The translations under genes and the position numbers were made by a program. Positions 35,709-45,092 of a stretch of 64,000 nucleotides of DNA are shown here, in pieces; position 1 is the stretch's first letter, and each line of letters opens with the position of its first letter. Source of the DNA: Pseudomonas sp. Irchel s3h14 (lineage in GTDB: Bacteria > Pseudomonadota > Gammaproteobacteria > Pseudomonadales > Pseudomonadaceae); assembly GCF_900187425.1 (NCBI RefSeq), contig NZ_FYDJ01000005.1, forward strand, positions 343,072-407,071. The letters run 5' to 3'. Below the pieces are notes generated by a model that was not told the origin of the DNA, made no database searches, and worked only from the letters and a program-made list of their open reading frames with translations.

Positions 35709-36911
35709 TTAGAAAGAATCGCCGGGAATGCGGACAAATCCTTCCATCAACACCCGCGCACTGCGGCTCATGATGGCTTTTTTCACGGTCCACTCGCCGT
35801 TCACCTGGCTCGCCTCAGCACCCACGCGCAAGGTGCCGGACGGATGCCCAAAGCGCACAGCATTGCGTTCGATACCGCCCGCTGCGAGGTTCACCAGCGT
35901 GCCGGAAATCGCCGCTGCCGTACCAATCGCCACAGCCGCCGTGCCCATCATCGCGTGGTGCAACTTGCCCATGGACAGCGCCCGCACCAGCAGATCGACA
36001 TCACCCGCCGCAATCGCTTTGCCACTCGAAGCAACGTAGTCCGCAGGCTTGGCCACGAAGGCAACCTTAGGCGTGTGCTGACGCTTGGCCGCTTCGTCCA
36101 GATTCTTGATCAGGCCCATGCGCAATGCGCCGTAAGCCCGAATGGTTTCAAACATCAGCAGCGCTTTCGGATCGCTGTTGATCGCACCTTGCAGCTCGGT
36201 GCCGGTGTAACCGATGTCTTCGGCGTTGACGAAAATCGTCGGAATACCGGCATTGATCATGGTCGCCTTGAAGGTCCCGACACCGGGCACTTCGAGGTCA
36301 TCGACCAGGTTGCCGGTAGGAAACATCGAACCACCGCCACCCTCTTCTTCCGCTGCCGGATCCATGAATTCGACCTGCACTTCAGCGGCCGGAAAGGTCA
36401 CGCCATCGAGTTCGAAATCACCGGTTTCCTGCACTTCACCATTGGTGATCGGCACGTGAGCGATGATGGTCTTGCCGATGTTGGCCTGCCACACGCGAAC
36501 CACGGCAACGCCGTTGTGCGGGATGCGGCTGGCGTCCACCAAACCATTGCTGATGGCGAACGAACCGACCGCTGCCGACAGGTTGCCGCAGTTGCCGCTC
36601 CAGTCGACGAAAGGCTTGTCGATGGACACTTGGCCGAACAGGTAATCGACATCGTGATCGGCCTTGATGCTTTTCGACAGGATCACGGTTTTGCTGGTGC
36701 TGGAGGTCGCGCCGCCCATGCCATCGATTTGCTTGTCGTACGGGTCGGGGCTGCCGATCACGCGCAGCAACAAGGCATCGCGCGCCGGGCCTGGAATCTG
36801 TGCCGCTTCGGGCAGGTCTTTCAGGCTGAAGAACACGCCTTTACTGGTGCCGCCGCGCATGTAGGTGGCGGCGATTTTAATTTGAGGTGCGATTTGAGGT
36901 GCGTGAGCCAT
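35709..36911 (-). CDS. prpF: 2-methylaconitate cis-trans isomerase
   Basis: A 400-residue protein of the PrpF/diaminopimelate-epimerase fold that works with AcnD, isomerising 2-methylaconitate so that it can be rehydrated. Visible features are TYMRGGTSKGVFF (first active-site loop with the conserved Arg-Gly-Gly-Thr-Ser) and SGNCGNLSAAVGSFA (second active-site cysteine and glycine loop). It begins 54 bases after the acnD stop on the same strand. Confidence 0.93.
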   Translation of the reverse strand: MAHAPQIAPQIKIAATYMRGGTSKGVFFSLKDLPEAAQIPGPARDALLLRVIGSPDPYDKQIDGMGGATSSTSKTVILSKSIKADHDVDYLFGQVSIDKPFVDWSGNCGNLSAAVGSFAISNGLVDASRIPHNGVAVVRVWQANIGKTIIAHVPITNGEVQETGDFELDGVTFPAAEVQVEFMDPAAEEEGGGGSMFPTGNLVDDLEVPGVGTFKATMINAGIPTIFVNAEDIGYTGTELQGAINSDPKALLMFETIRAYGALRMGLIKNLDEAAKRQHTPKVAFVAKPADYVASSGKAIAAGDVDLLVRALSMGKLHHAMMGTAAVAIGTAAAISGTLVNLAAGGIERNAVRFGHPSGTLRVGAEASQVNGEWTVKKAIMSRSARVLMEGFVRIPGDSF

Positions 36912-36965
36912 GATGTTCCTTTTAGGATCGAGCGGGACCGCATGGCCCCGCCCGAACTCATCGTG

Positions 36966-39560
36966 TTAAACGGCAACCGCCGATTCTTCGAGGAAGTCCT
37001 GAGCGAAGCGTTGCAGCACGCCACCGGCCTCGTAGATCGACACTTCTTCGGCGGTGTCGAGGCGGCAGGTCACCGGCACTTCGACGCGTTCGCCGTTCTT
37101 GCGGTTGATCACCAGCGTCAGCTCGGCACGCGGGGTACGCTCACCGATCACGTCGTAGGTTTCGCTGCCATCGATGCCTAAGGTTTTGCGGTCGGTGCCC
37201 GGTTTGAACTCTAGCGGCAACACGCCCATGCCCACCAGGTTGGTGCGGTGAATGCGCTCGAAGCCTTCGGCTGCAATCGCTTCCACACCGGCCAGACGTA
37301 CGCCTTTGGCTGCCCAGTCGCGGGACGAACCCTGACCGTAGTCGGCGCCGGCGATGATGATCAGCGGCTGCTTGCGTTCCATGTAGGTTTCGATGGCTTC
37401 CCACATGCGCATCACTTGGCCTTCCGGCTCGACGCGAGCCAGCGAACCCTGCTTGACCTTGCCGTTTTCCTGAACCATTTCATTGAACAGTTTCGGGTTG
37501 GCGAAGGTGGCGCGCTGCGCAGTCAAATGGTCGCCCCTGTGAGTTGCGTAAGAGTTGAAGTCCTCTTCCGGCAAGCCCATTTTCGCCAGGTATTCACCGG
37601 CGGCGCTGTCGAGCATGATCGCGTTCGACGGCGACAGGTGATCGGTGGTGATGTTGTCCGGTAGCACCGCCAGCGGGCGCATGCCCTTCAGCGGACGAGC
37701 CCCGGCCAGCGCGCCTTCCCAGTACGGCGGACGGCGGATGTAGGTGCTCATCTCGCGCCAGTCGTACAGCGGCGTCACTTTAGGACCGGTGTCTTCGTGG
37801 ATGGCGAACATCGGAATGTAGACCTGACGGAACTGCTCCGGCTTGACCGACGCCTTGACCACTGCGTCGATTTCTTCGTCGCTCGGCCAGATGTCTTTCA
37901 GGCGGACTTCCTTGCCGTCGACCACGCCCAACACATCTTTTTCAATGTCGAAACGGATGGTCCCGGCGATGGCGTAAGCCACGACCAACGGCGGCGAAGC
38001 AAGGAAGGCGTTCTTGGCGTACGGGTGGATCCGGCCGTCGAAGTTGCGGTTGCCGGACAACACGGCAGTGGCGTACAGATCGCGGTCGATGATTTCTTGC
38101 TGGATCACCGGGTCCAGCGCGCCGGACATGCCGTTGCAGGTGGTGCAGGCGAAGGCGACGATGCCGAAACCGAGTTGTTCCAGTTCGGTGGTCAGGCCGG
38201 CTTCGTCCAGGTACAGCGCCACGGTTTTCGAACCCGGCGCCAGGGACGACTTGACCCACGGTTTGCGGGTCAACCCGAGCTTGTTGGCATTGCGCGCCAG
38301 CAGGCCGGCGGCGATGACGTTGCGCGGGTTGCTGGTGTTGGTGCAGCTGGTGATGGCGGCGATGATCACCGCGCCGTCCGGCATCTGACCGGGCACTTCG
38401 GTCCACTGACCGGAGATGCCTTGGGCGGCGAGGTCCGAGGTCGCAACACGAGCGTGCGGATTGCTTGGGCCGGCCATGTTGCGCACTACCGAAGACAGGT
38501 CAAAGGTCAACCCGCGCTCGTATTGCGCGCCTTTCAGGCTATCAGCCCACAGGCCCGTGGTCTTGGCGTAGCTCTCGACCAACTGCACCTGCTCGTCTTC
38601 GCGGCCGGTGAGTTTCAGGTAGTCGATGGTCTGCTGGTCGATGTAGAACATCGCAGCAGTGGCGCCGTATTCCGGGGCCATGTTGGAAATGGTCGCGCGG
38701 TCGCCGAGGGTCAGCGCCGAGGCGCCTTCGCCGAAGAACTCCAGCCATGCGCCAACGACTTTTTGCTGACGCAGGAACTCGGTCAGCGCCAGCACCATGT
38801 CGGTGGCGGTGATACCCGGCTGCAGCTTGCCAGTCAATTCGACGCCGACACTTTCTGGCAGACGCATCCACGACGCGCGGCCGAGCATTACGCTTTCCGC
38901 TTCCAAACCGCCGACACCGATGGCGATCACGCCCAGTGCATCGACATGAGGAGTGTGGCTGTCGGTGCCGACGCAAGTGTCGGGGAACGCCACGCCGTCG
39001 CGCACCTGGATCACCGGAGACATTTTCTCCAGGTTGATCTGGTGCATGATCCCGTTGCCCGGCGGAATCACATCAACGTTCTTGAAGGCCTTTTTGGTCC
39101 AGTTGATGAAGTGGAAACGGTCTTCGTTACGACGGTCTTCGATGGCGCGGTTCTTCTCGAACGCCTCCGGATCGAAGCCACCGCGCTCGACGGCCAGGGA
39201 GTGGTCGACGATCAATTGCGTCGGCACCACCGGGTTCACTTGCGCCGGATCGCCACCTTGCAGGGCGATGGCGTCACGCAGGCCGGCGAGGTCGACCAGC
39301 GCGGTCTGGCCGAGAATGTCGTGGCACACCACGCGGGCCGGGAACCATGGGAAGTCGAGGTCGCGTTTGCGCTCGATGAATTGCTTCAGGGATTCGGTGA
39401 GCGTGGCCGGATCGCAGCGACGCACCAGGTTTTCCGCCAGCACGCGGGAGGTGTACGGCAGAGTGTCGTAGGCGCCGGGCTGGATGGCGTCGACAGCCGC
39501 GCGGACGTCGAAGTAATCCAGATGGCTGCCGGGCAGCGGTTTACGGAATTCAGTGTTCAT
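36966..39560 (-). CDS. acnD: Fe/S-dependent 2-methylisocitrate dehydratase
   Basis: An 864-residue aconitase-fold enzyme that dehydrates 2-methylcitrate to 2-methylaconitate. The [4Fe-4S] ligands are visible as a cysteine in AAITSCTNTSNPRNV and two in ACTTCNGMSG. N-terminus MNTEFRKPLPGSHLDYFDVRAA and C-terminal swivel domain (GADYGQGSSRDWAAKG) are typical of AcnD rather than AcnA. It lies between prpC and prpF. Confidence 0.94.
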   Translation of the reverse strand: MNTEFRKPLPGSHLDYFDVRAAVDAIQPGAYDTLPYTSRVLAENLVRRCDPATLTESLKQFIERKRDLDFPWFPARVVCHDILGQTALVDLAGLRDAIALQGGDPAQVNPVVPTQLIVDHSLAVERGGFDPEAFEKNRAIEDRRNEDRFHFINWTKKAFKNVDVIPPGNGIMHQINLEKMSPVIQVRDGVAFPDTCVGTDSHTPHVDALGVIAIGVGGLEAESVMLGRASWMRLPESVGVELTGKLQPGITATDMVLALTEFLRQQKVVGAWLEFFGEGASALTLGDRATISNMAPEYGATAAMFYIDQQTIDYLKLTGREDEQVQLVESYAKTTGLWADSLKGAQYERGLTFDLSSVVRNMAGPSNPHARVATSDLAAQGISGQWTEVPGQMPDGAVIIAAITSCTNTSNPRNVIAAGLLARNANKLGLTRKPWVKSSLAPGSKTVALYLDEAGLTTELEQLGFGIVAFACTTCNGMSGALDPVIQQEIIDRDLYATAVLSGNRNFDGRIHPYAKNAFLASPPLVVAYAIAGTIRFDIEKDVLGVVDGKEVRLKDIWPSDEEIDAVVKASVKPEQFRQVYIPMFAIHEDTGPKVTPLYDWREMSTYIRRPPYWEGALAGARPLKGMRPLAVLPDNITTDHLSPSNAIMLDSAAGEYLAKMGLPEEDFNSYATHRGDHLTAQRATFANPKLFNEMVQENGKVKQGSLARVEPEGQVMRMWEAIETYMERKQPLIIIAGADYGQGSSRDWAAKGVRLAGVEAIAAEGFERIHRTNLVGMGVLPLEFKPGTDRKTLGIDGSETYDVIGERTPRAELTLVINRKNGERVEVPVTCRLDTAEEVSIYEAGGVLQRFAQDFLEESAVAV

Positions 39561-39630
39561 CGTCAGGACTCGGTCACGGTAGTTTCAAAAGGTGGGGCCT
39601 GGCACAGCTCCTGAAGTTAACTCGGTCAAA

Positions 39631-39735
39631 TGTGGGAGCGGCGGTGCGACGATTCGACTTGCTCGCGAAAGCGGTGTATCAACCGACATCAATGTTGAAT
39701 GTCAGTCCGTCTTCGCGAGCAAGCCCGCTCCCACA
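39631..39735. repeat. REP-type inverted repeat with an interrupted left arm (prpC-acnD gap)
   Basis: The left arm begins TGTGGGAGCGG and resumes as CTTGCTCGCGAA after about 17 extra bases; the right arm (39711-39735) is uninterrupted. The fold would have a bulge on one side. Confidence 0.82.
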
Positions 39736-39779
39736 ATGGTCCCGGTTCATTCAGCAACCAGCGCGGGAGCCCACACCAT

Positions 39780-40907
39780 TCAGCGTTGTTCGATTGGCAC
39801 GAACTTGCGCTGTTCGACGCCGACGTACTCGGCGCTCGGGCGGATGATGCGGTTGTTGGCACGTTGTTCGAACACATGCGCCGCCCAGCCGGTCAGGCGC
39901 GAGCAGACGAAGATCGGTGTGAACAACTTGGTCGGGATGCCCATGAAGTGGTACGTCGACGCATGGTAGAAGTCGGCGTTCGGGAACAGTTTTTTCTGTT
40001 CCCACATGGTCTTGTCGATGGCTTCGGAAACCGGGAACAACACGGTGTCGCCCACTTCGTCAGCGAGTTTTTTCGACCAGCCCTTGATCACCTCGTTACG
40101 CGGATCGTTGTCCTTATAGATCGCGTGGCCGAAGCCCATGATCTTGTCCTTGCGCTCGAGCATGCCGAGGGTGCCTTTGATCGCCTCTTCCGGCGAGCTG
40201 AAGCGCTCGATCATTTCCATCGCCGCCTCGTTGGCGCCGCCATGCAGCGGACCGCGCAGCGAGCCAATGGCCGCCGTGACGCAGGAGTACATGTCCGACA
40301 AGGTCGAGGCACAAACCCGTGCGGTGAACGTCGAGGCGTTGAACTCGTGCTCCGCGTAGAGGATCAGCGAAACGTTCATCACTTTGACGTGCAACTCGCT
40401 CGGTTTCTTGTCGTGCAGCAGGTGCAGGAAGTGGCCGCCAATGGATTGTTCGTCGCTCACGCAGCTGATGCGTTTGCCGTCGTGGCTGAAGCGATACCAG
40501 TAGCACATGATCGCCGGGAACGCGGCCAGCAGGCGGTCGGTCACGTCGTGTTGTTCGGAGAAGTCTTTCTCCGGTTCGATATTGCCCAGGAACGAGCAAC
40601 CGGTGCGCATCACGTCCATCGGGTGGGCGTCGGCGGGGATGCGTTCCAGCACTTCTTTCAGCGCTTGCGGCAGGTCGCGCAGCTTGCTCAGTTTGCTGAT
40701 GTAAGCGGCGAGTTGTGTTTTGGTCGGCAGTTCACCGTAAAGCAGCAGGTAGGCCACTTCTTCGAATTGTGCGTCAGCCGCCAGTTCGCGAACGTCGTAG
40801 CCACGATAGGTCAGGCCTGCGCCCGACTGGCCCACGGTGGACAGTGCGGTTTGCCCGGCTACCTGGCCACGGAGCCCGGCGCCACTGAGTACTTTTGCTT
40901 CGGCCAT
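39780..40907 (-). CDS. prpC: 2-methylcitrate synthase
   Basis: A 375-residue citrate-synthase-fold enzyme condensing propionyl-CoA with oxaloacetate. The ATG at 40907 (MAEAKVLSGAGLRGQVAG) follows GGAG by about six bases; four extra codons upstream are not needed. Catalytic segments are EHEFNASTFTARVCAST (first His), GPLHGGANEAA (second His) and the Asp in the FVCSRLTGWAAHV region. Length is that of PrpC, shorter than GltA. Confidence 0.93.
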   Translation of the reverse strand: MAEAKVLSGAGLRGQVAGQTALSTVGQSGAGLTYRGYDVRELAADAQFEEVAYLLLYGELPTKTQLAAYISKLSKLRDLPQALKEVLERIPADAHPMDVMRTGCSFLGNIEPEKDFSEQHDVTDRLLAAFPAIMCYWYRFSHDGKRISCVSDEQSIGGHFLHLLHDKKPSELHVKVMNVSLILYAEHEFNASTFTARVCASTLSDMYSCVTAAIGSLRGPLHGGANEAAMEMIERFSSPEEAIKGTLGMLERKDKIMGFGHAIYKDNDPRNEVIKGWSKKLADEVGDTVLFPVSEAIDKTMWEQKKLFPNADFYHASTYHFMGIPTKLFTPIFVCSRLTGWAAHVFEQRANNRIIRPSAEYVGVEQRKFVPIEQR

Positions 40908-40969
40908 TGCTGTCTCCAATCTTGAATTTGTTAGGGAATCTGCAATTTCTACACGGTTATATTCTTTTC

Positions 40970-41097
40970 GTAGCAGCTGTCGAGCCTGCGAGGCTGCGTC
41001 CGGCTGCGCAGCAGTCGTAAAACCTGCTTACGCGATCGCCTGGCTTGGCGAGTCCTTCGGCCTCGAACGCAGCCTCGCGCTGCTCGGCAGCTGCTAC
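40970..41097. repeat. Degenerate inverted repeat, GTAGCAGCTG...GAGGCTGCG family (prpB-prpC gap)
   Basis: Ends GTAGCAGCTG and CAGCTGCTAC match perfectly. Inner GAGGCTGCGT/ACGCAGCCTC segments also pair, with mismatches between. It is a fourth repeat family in the window and is placed, like the REPs, between operon genes. Confidence 0.7.
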
Positions 41098-41105
41098 ATA
41101 AACCT

Positions 41106-41996
41106 TTACTTCTTCGCCGCGAACAACGCATCGAGCTTCTGCTCGAAGGTGTGGTAATCGATGCGATCGTAAAGCTCCATGCGGGTCTGCATGGTGTCGA
41201 TGACGTTCTGTTGCGTGCCGTCGCGGCGGATCGCGGTGTAGACGTTTTCTGCAGCTTTGTTCATCGCGCGGAACGCCGACAGCGGGTACAGCACCAGCGA
41301 CACATCGGCGGCGGCGAGCTGCTCGGTGGTGTACAGCGGCGTCGCGCCGAATTCGGTGATGTTGGCCAGGATCGGCGCTTTCACGCGGTTGGCGAACAGC
41401 TTGTACATGTCCAGTTCGGTGATGGCTTCCGGGAAGATCATGTCGGCGCCGGCCTCGATGCACGCCGCGGCGCGATCCAGCGCGGACTCCAGACCTTCCA
41501 CCGCCAGGGCGTCGGTGCGGGCCATGATCACGAAGCTGTCATCGGTGCGCGCATCGACGGCTGCCTTGATGCGATCGACCATTTCCTGCAGGGACACGAT
41601 CTCTTTATTAGGACGGTGACCGCAGCGCTTGGCGCCGACCTGGTCTTCGATGTGAATCGCCGCCGCGCCGAACTTGATCATCGACTTGACGGTACGCGCA
41701 ACGTTGAACGCCGAGGAACCGAAACCGGTGTCCACGTCCACCAGCAGCGGCAGGTCGCAGACGTCAGTGATGCGACGTACGTCGGTCAGCACGTCGTCCA
41801 GGCCAGTGATGCCCAGGTCCGGCACGCCGAGGGAGCCGGCAGCCACCCCGCCACCCGACAGATAAATAGCTTTGAAACCGGCGCGCTTGGCCAGCAGCGC
41901 GTGATTGGCGTTGATCGCGCCGACCACTTGCAGCGGATGTTCGCTGGCGACCGCATCGCGGAAACGCTGGCCTGGAGTGCTCTTGTTGGAACTCAT
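41106..41996 (-). CDS. prpB: 2-methylisocitrate lyase
   Basis: A 296-residue enzyme of the isocitrate-lyase/PEP-mutase barrel that splits methylisocitrate into pyruvate and succinate, completing propionate conversion. The [10 protein letters not shown] loop carries the catalytic cysteine, and [18 protein letters not shown] holds metal-binding aspartates. Its ATG overlaps the regulator's stop (ATGA), so the two are translationally coupled. Confidence 0.94.
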   Translation of the reverse strand: MSSNKSTPGQRFRDAVASEHPLQVVGAINANHALLAKRAGFKAIYLSGGGVAAGSLGVPDLGITGLDDVLTDVRRITDVCDLPLLVDVDTGFGSSAFNVARTVKSMIKFGAAAIHIEDQVGAKRCGHRPNKEIVSLQEMVDRIKAAVDARTDDSFVIMARTDALAVEGLESALDRAAACIEAGADMIFPEAITELDMYKLFANRVKAPILANITEFGATPLYTTEQLAAADVSLVLYPLSAFRAMNKAAENVYTAIRRDGTQQNVIDTMQTRMELYDRIDYHTFEQKLDALFAAKK

Positions 41997-42715
41997 GACT
42001 CACCTCGTTCAGTGGCTGTCTGGTGTGTGCCGTCCTGGTAGTGACGGGCGATATTGCGTTTGGAGGCGCCGATATGGCGGCGCATCAACAACTCGGCTAG
42101 CTCACCGTCACGGTCGGCGATGGCGTCGAGAATTCGGTGGTGCTCGGCAAAGGCCTGACGCGGGCGATTGGGCGTGGTGGAAAACTGGATGCGGTACATG
42201 CGCACCAGTTGATAGAGCTCGCCGCAGAGCATCTGCGTCAGGGTGCGGTTGCCGCTGCCCTGGATGATTCGGTAATGGAAGTCGAAATCGCCTTCCTGCT
42301 GGTAGTAGCCGACACCGGCCTGAAACGCCGCATCGCGCTCGTGGGTTTCAAGGACCCGGCGCAGTTCGTCGATTTCTTCGAGGGTCATGCGCTCGGCCGC
42401 CAGACGGCAGGCCATGCCTTCGAGGGATTCGCGGATTTCGTAGAGTTCCAGCAACTCGGCATGGCTCAACGAAACCACCCGCGCCCCGACGTGCGGCACG
42501 CGAACCAGCAGGCGCTGGCCTTCCAGACGGTGGATCGCCTCACGCAGCGGCCCGCGGCTGATGCCATAGGTACGCGCCAGTTCCGGCTCGGAGATCTTGC
42601 TGCCCGGGGCGATCTCGCCCTTGACGATGGCCGCCTGAATGCGCCGGAAGACGTTCTCGGAAAGTGTCTCTGAATCGTCTTGGGCTATTACCGGGGGATC
42701 GAGTTGATCCAGCAT
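41993..42715 (-). CDS. prpR: GntR/FadR-type regulator of the methylcitrate operon
   Basis: A 240-residue repressor-type protein with an N-terminal winged helix ([20 protein letters not shown]) and a C-terminal FCD ligand domain ([21 protein letters not shown] ... [12 protein letters not shown]). It starts at 42715 ([14 protein letters not shown]); the open frame further upstream overlaps the putative operators. First gene of the operon, so it is autoregulated. In this family the effector is 2-methylcitrate, but this differs from the sigma-54 activator PrpR of enterics. Confidence 0.88.
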   Translation of the reverse strand: MLDQLDPPVIAQDDSETLSENVFRRIQAAIVKGEIAPGSKISEPELARTYGISRGPLREAIHRLEGQRLLVRVPHVGARVVSLSHAELLELYEIRESLEGMACRLAAERMTLEEIDELRRVLETHERDAAFQAGVGYYQQEGDFDFHYRIIQGSGNRTLTQMLCGELYQLVRMYRIQFSTTPNRPRQAFAEHHRILDAIADRDGELAELLMRRHIGASKRNIARHYQDGTHQTATERGES

Positions 42716-42725
42716 ATTGTCGACA
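42716..42725. promoter_or_regulatory. Putative PrpR operator O1
   Basis: ATTGTCGACA, a near-complete copy of the palindrome at 42789-42800, ending right at the prpR start codon. Confidence 0.5.
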
Positions 42726-42788
42726 CCTTGAAAGCTGATGCCGCAAAAACTAGCGAATACAGACCTTTTAGTCAAAGGATAAATAGGT

Positions 42789-42800
42789 ATTGTCGACAAT
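42789..42800. promoter_or_regulatory. Putative PrpR operator O2
   Basis: ATTGTCGACAAT is a perfect 12-base palindrome about 75 bases upstream of the prpR ATG, of the size and symmetry bound by FadR-subfamily GntR proteins. Confidence 0.6.
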
Positions 42801-43014
42801 CGTCTAATAACCGACTGCACCAGAACGACGCAGCCCTTCTGTTTATAGCCGCCTCCCGGCGCTGGCGCCATAAAACCACCGTGCTAGAATGCCGGCCGCA
42901 TTTGTTTGTGACATCTGCACTGCTTGTCATAAACAGTTGATAGGCATACGAGGGAGCTTGCGCAGCGATGCCAGGGCCTTGAATCGAAGTACGGACCGCT
43001 GCGCACCAGGATTT

Positions 43015-43551
43015 ATGAGACTCAAGCCCTTCCCCACCTTCCTTTATCTTCTTTGCCTGCCCGGTTTCGCCGCGGCGGGGGAAAAGACTGTTTACGGCCT
43101 CAACGAGTACGCCGCCCTGGACGGCATCGACCTGGAAGTCGCCGCAAAACTCGACACCGGGGCGAAAACCGCGTCACTGAGTGCCCGTGACATCAAACGC
43201 TTCAAACGCAATGGCGAATCCTGGGTACGTTTCTATCTGGCGATCGACGCTGCGCACTCGCATCCAATCGAACGACCACTGGCCCGCGTCAGCAAGATCA
43301 AGCGCCGGGCCGGCGACTACGACCCGGAAGAGGGCAAGAAGTACACCGCCCGTCCGGTGATCGAGCTGAATATCTGCATGGGTTCGGCTTTACGCAGTAT
43401 CGAAGTGAACTTGACCGACCGTAGCGCCTTCCAATACCCGCTCCTGATCGGCTCCGAAGCGCTGAAACGTTTCGATGCGCTGGTCGACCCCAGTCTTAAA
43501 TACGCTGCTGGCAAACCCGCCTGCGCCACCGACGCTCATACCGCAGAGTAA
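43015..43551 (+). CDS. Retropepsin-like aspartic protease (RloA/DUF785 family)
   Basis: A 178-residue protein with a signal peptide (MRLKPFPTFLYLLCLPGFAAAG) and a single retropepsin-type active site, AKLDTGAKTASLSA (Asp-Thr-Gly). It is annotated in some genomes as an ATP-dependent zinc protease; the sequence instead looks like an aspartic protease fold. It sits six bases before the transglutaminase gene and three genes form one operon. I use the ATG at 43015 with AGGA upstream; the frame is open earlier. Confidence 0.82.
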   Translation: MRLKPFPTFLYLLCLPGFAAAGEKTVYGLNEYAALDGIDLEVAAKLDTGAKTASLSARDIKRFKRNGESWVRFYLAIDAAHSHPIERPLARVSKIKRRAGDYDPEEGKKYTARPVIELNICMGSALRSIEVNLTDRSAFQYPLLIGSEALKRFDALVDPSLKYAAGKPACATDAHTAE

Positions 43552-43556
43552 TTCCA

Positions 43557-45092
43557 ATGCGCTCTCTTACCCTTCACCTGAAATTCCTGATCGCCATCCT
43601 GGTGGTGCTGGGTATTTCAGTCACGGCCTATCAGATCTTCGTGCTCGGCATCCCCGTGACCGAAGACGCCACCGACGACTTATGGAACATCGACGCCAAA
43701 GTCGAGTTCGTCGCCAGTACCAAGGACCCGGTCAAGATCCAGATGTTCGTGCCGCCGCTGAGCCGCGATTACGTCAGCCTCAATGAGAGTTTCATTTCCA
43801 ATAACTACGGCGTGGCCGTGAACCGTGCCGACGGCAACCGCAAAGTCACCTGGTCGGCACGTCGGGCCAAGGGCAATCAGACCCTTTATTACCGCCTGGT
43901 GCTGACCAAGCGCTACACCGGTGAAAAATCCAAGATCAAAGGCCCGACCTTCCGCGACAGCATCGCCGTCGAAGGCGCGGAAAAAGTCGCCGCCGAAGCC
44001 CTGCTCGCACCGATCCGCCAGCACTCGGCCGACGTTGAAACCTTCATCGGCGAAGCCATCAAGCGTGTCAACAATCTCAACGACGACAATGTGAAGCTGT
44101 TGCTGGGCGGCGATCCGTCCCCCGGGCACAAGGCGAAAATCGTCGAATTGGTGCTGTCCATCGCGCACGTGCCAGTAGAAAAGGTCCACACCATTCGTCT
44201 GGTAGCCGACCAGCCGCAAATGCCGGAACTGTGGCTGCGCAGCTTCAATGGCACCGATTGGCTGTACTTCAACCCGGAAACCGGTGAACAGGGCCTGCCG
44301 ACCGACCGCCTGCTGTGGTGGACCGGCGACGAAAACCTGATCACCGTCGATGGCGGCAAGAAAGCCAACGTGACCTTCAGCCTGAACAACAGCGAAATGA
44401 ACGCGATTCGCCTGGCCAAGCTGACCGACGAAAACACCGACGCCAACTTCCTCGAATACTCGCTGTACGGCCTGCCGCTGCAAACCCAGCAGACCTTCAT
44501 GATCATGGTGATGATTCCGATCGGTGTGCTGGTGATCCTGATCCTGCGCAACCTGATCGGCATTCAGACCCTCGGCACGTTTACTCCGGTACTGATCGCG
44601 CTGGCGTTCCGGGAAACCCAGCTCGGCTTTGGTATCGTGCTGTTTACGATCATCACGGCGCTGGGCCTGTCGCTGCGCTCCTACCTTGAACACTTGAAGC
44701 TGCAAATGCTGCCGAGGCTGTCGGTGGTGCTGACCTTCGTGGTGGTGCTGATCGCGGCGATCAGCCTGCTCAGCCATAAACTCGGCCTGGAACGCGGGTT
44801 GTCGGTGGCGCTGTTCCCGATGGTGATTCTGACCATGACCATCGAACGCCTGTCGATTACCTGGGAAGAACGCGGCTCCGGCCACGCTATGAAAGTGGCG
44901 ATCGGTACGCTGTTCGCCGCGTCGCTGGCGCACCTGATCATGAGCGTTCCGGAACTGGTTTACTTCGTGTTCACCTTCCCGGCGATCCTGCTGATCCTGG
45001 TGGGTTTCATGCTGGCGATGGGTCGTTATCGCGGCTACCGCCTGACCGAACTGGTGCGTTTCAAGGCCTTCCTGAAGAAGGCTGACGCCTGA
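43557..45092 (+). CDS. Inactive transglutaminase-like protein with seven-helix membrane domain (RloB family)
   Basis: A 511-residue inner-membrane protein. A single helix near residues 7-27 is followed by a periplasmic region of about 285 residues with a transglutaminase-like fold. The C-terminal ~200 residues contain about seven helices beginning at FMIMVMIPIGVLVILIL (~residue 313). The family is described as having lost the catalytic Cys. Its stop overlaps the next gene's start (TGATG), so the two are coupled. Function unknown; in pseudomonads linked to osmotic stress. Confidence 0.8.
   Translation: MRSLTLHLKFLIAILVVLGISVTAYQIFVLGIPVTEDATDDLWNIDAKVEFVASTKDPVKIQMFVPPLSRDYVSLNESFISNNYGVAVNRADGNRKVTWSARRAKGNQTLYYRLVLTKRYTGEKSKIKGPTFRDSIAVEGAEKVAAEALLAPIRQHSADVETFIGEAIKRVNNLNDDNVKLLLGGDPSPGHKAKIVELVLSIAHVPVEKVHTIRLVADQPQMPELWLRSFNGTDWLYFNPETGEQGLPTDRLLWWTGDENLITVDGGKKANVTFSLNNSEMNAIRLAKLTDENTDANFLEYSLYGLPLQTQQTFMIMVMIPIGVLVILILRNLIGIQTLGTFTPVLIALAFRETQLGFGIVLFTIITALGLSLRSYLEHLKLQMLPRLSVVLTFVVVLIAAISLLSHKLGLERGLSVALFPMVILTMTIERLSITWEERGSGHAMKVAIGTLFAASLAHLIMSVPELVYFVFTFPAILLILVGFMLAMGRYRGYRLTELVRFKAFLKKADA

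Noticed and set aside
37797..39614. A 605-codon + strand frame over acnD
   Set aside because: Antisense shadow of acnD, which carries clear aconitase motifs.
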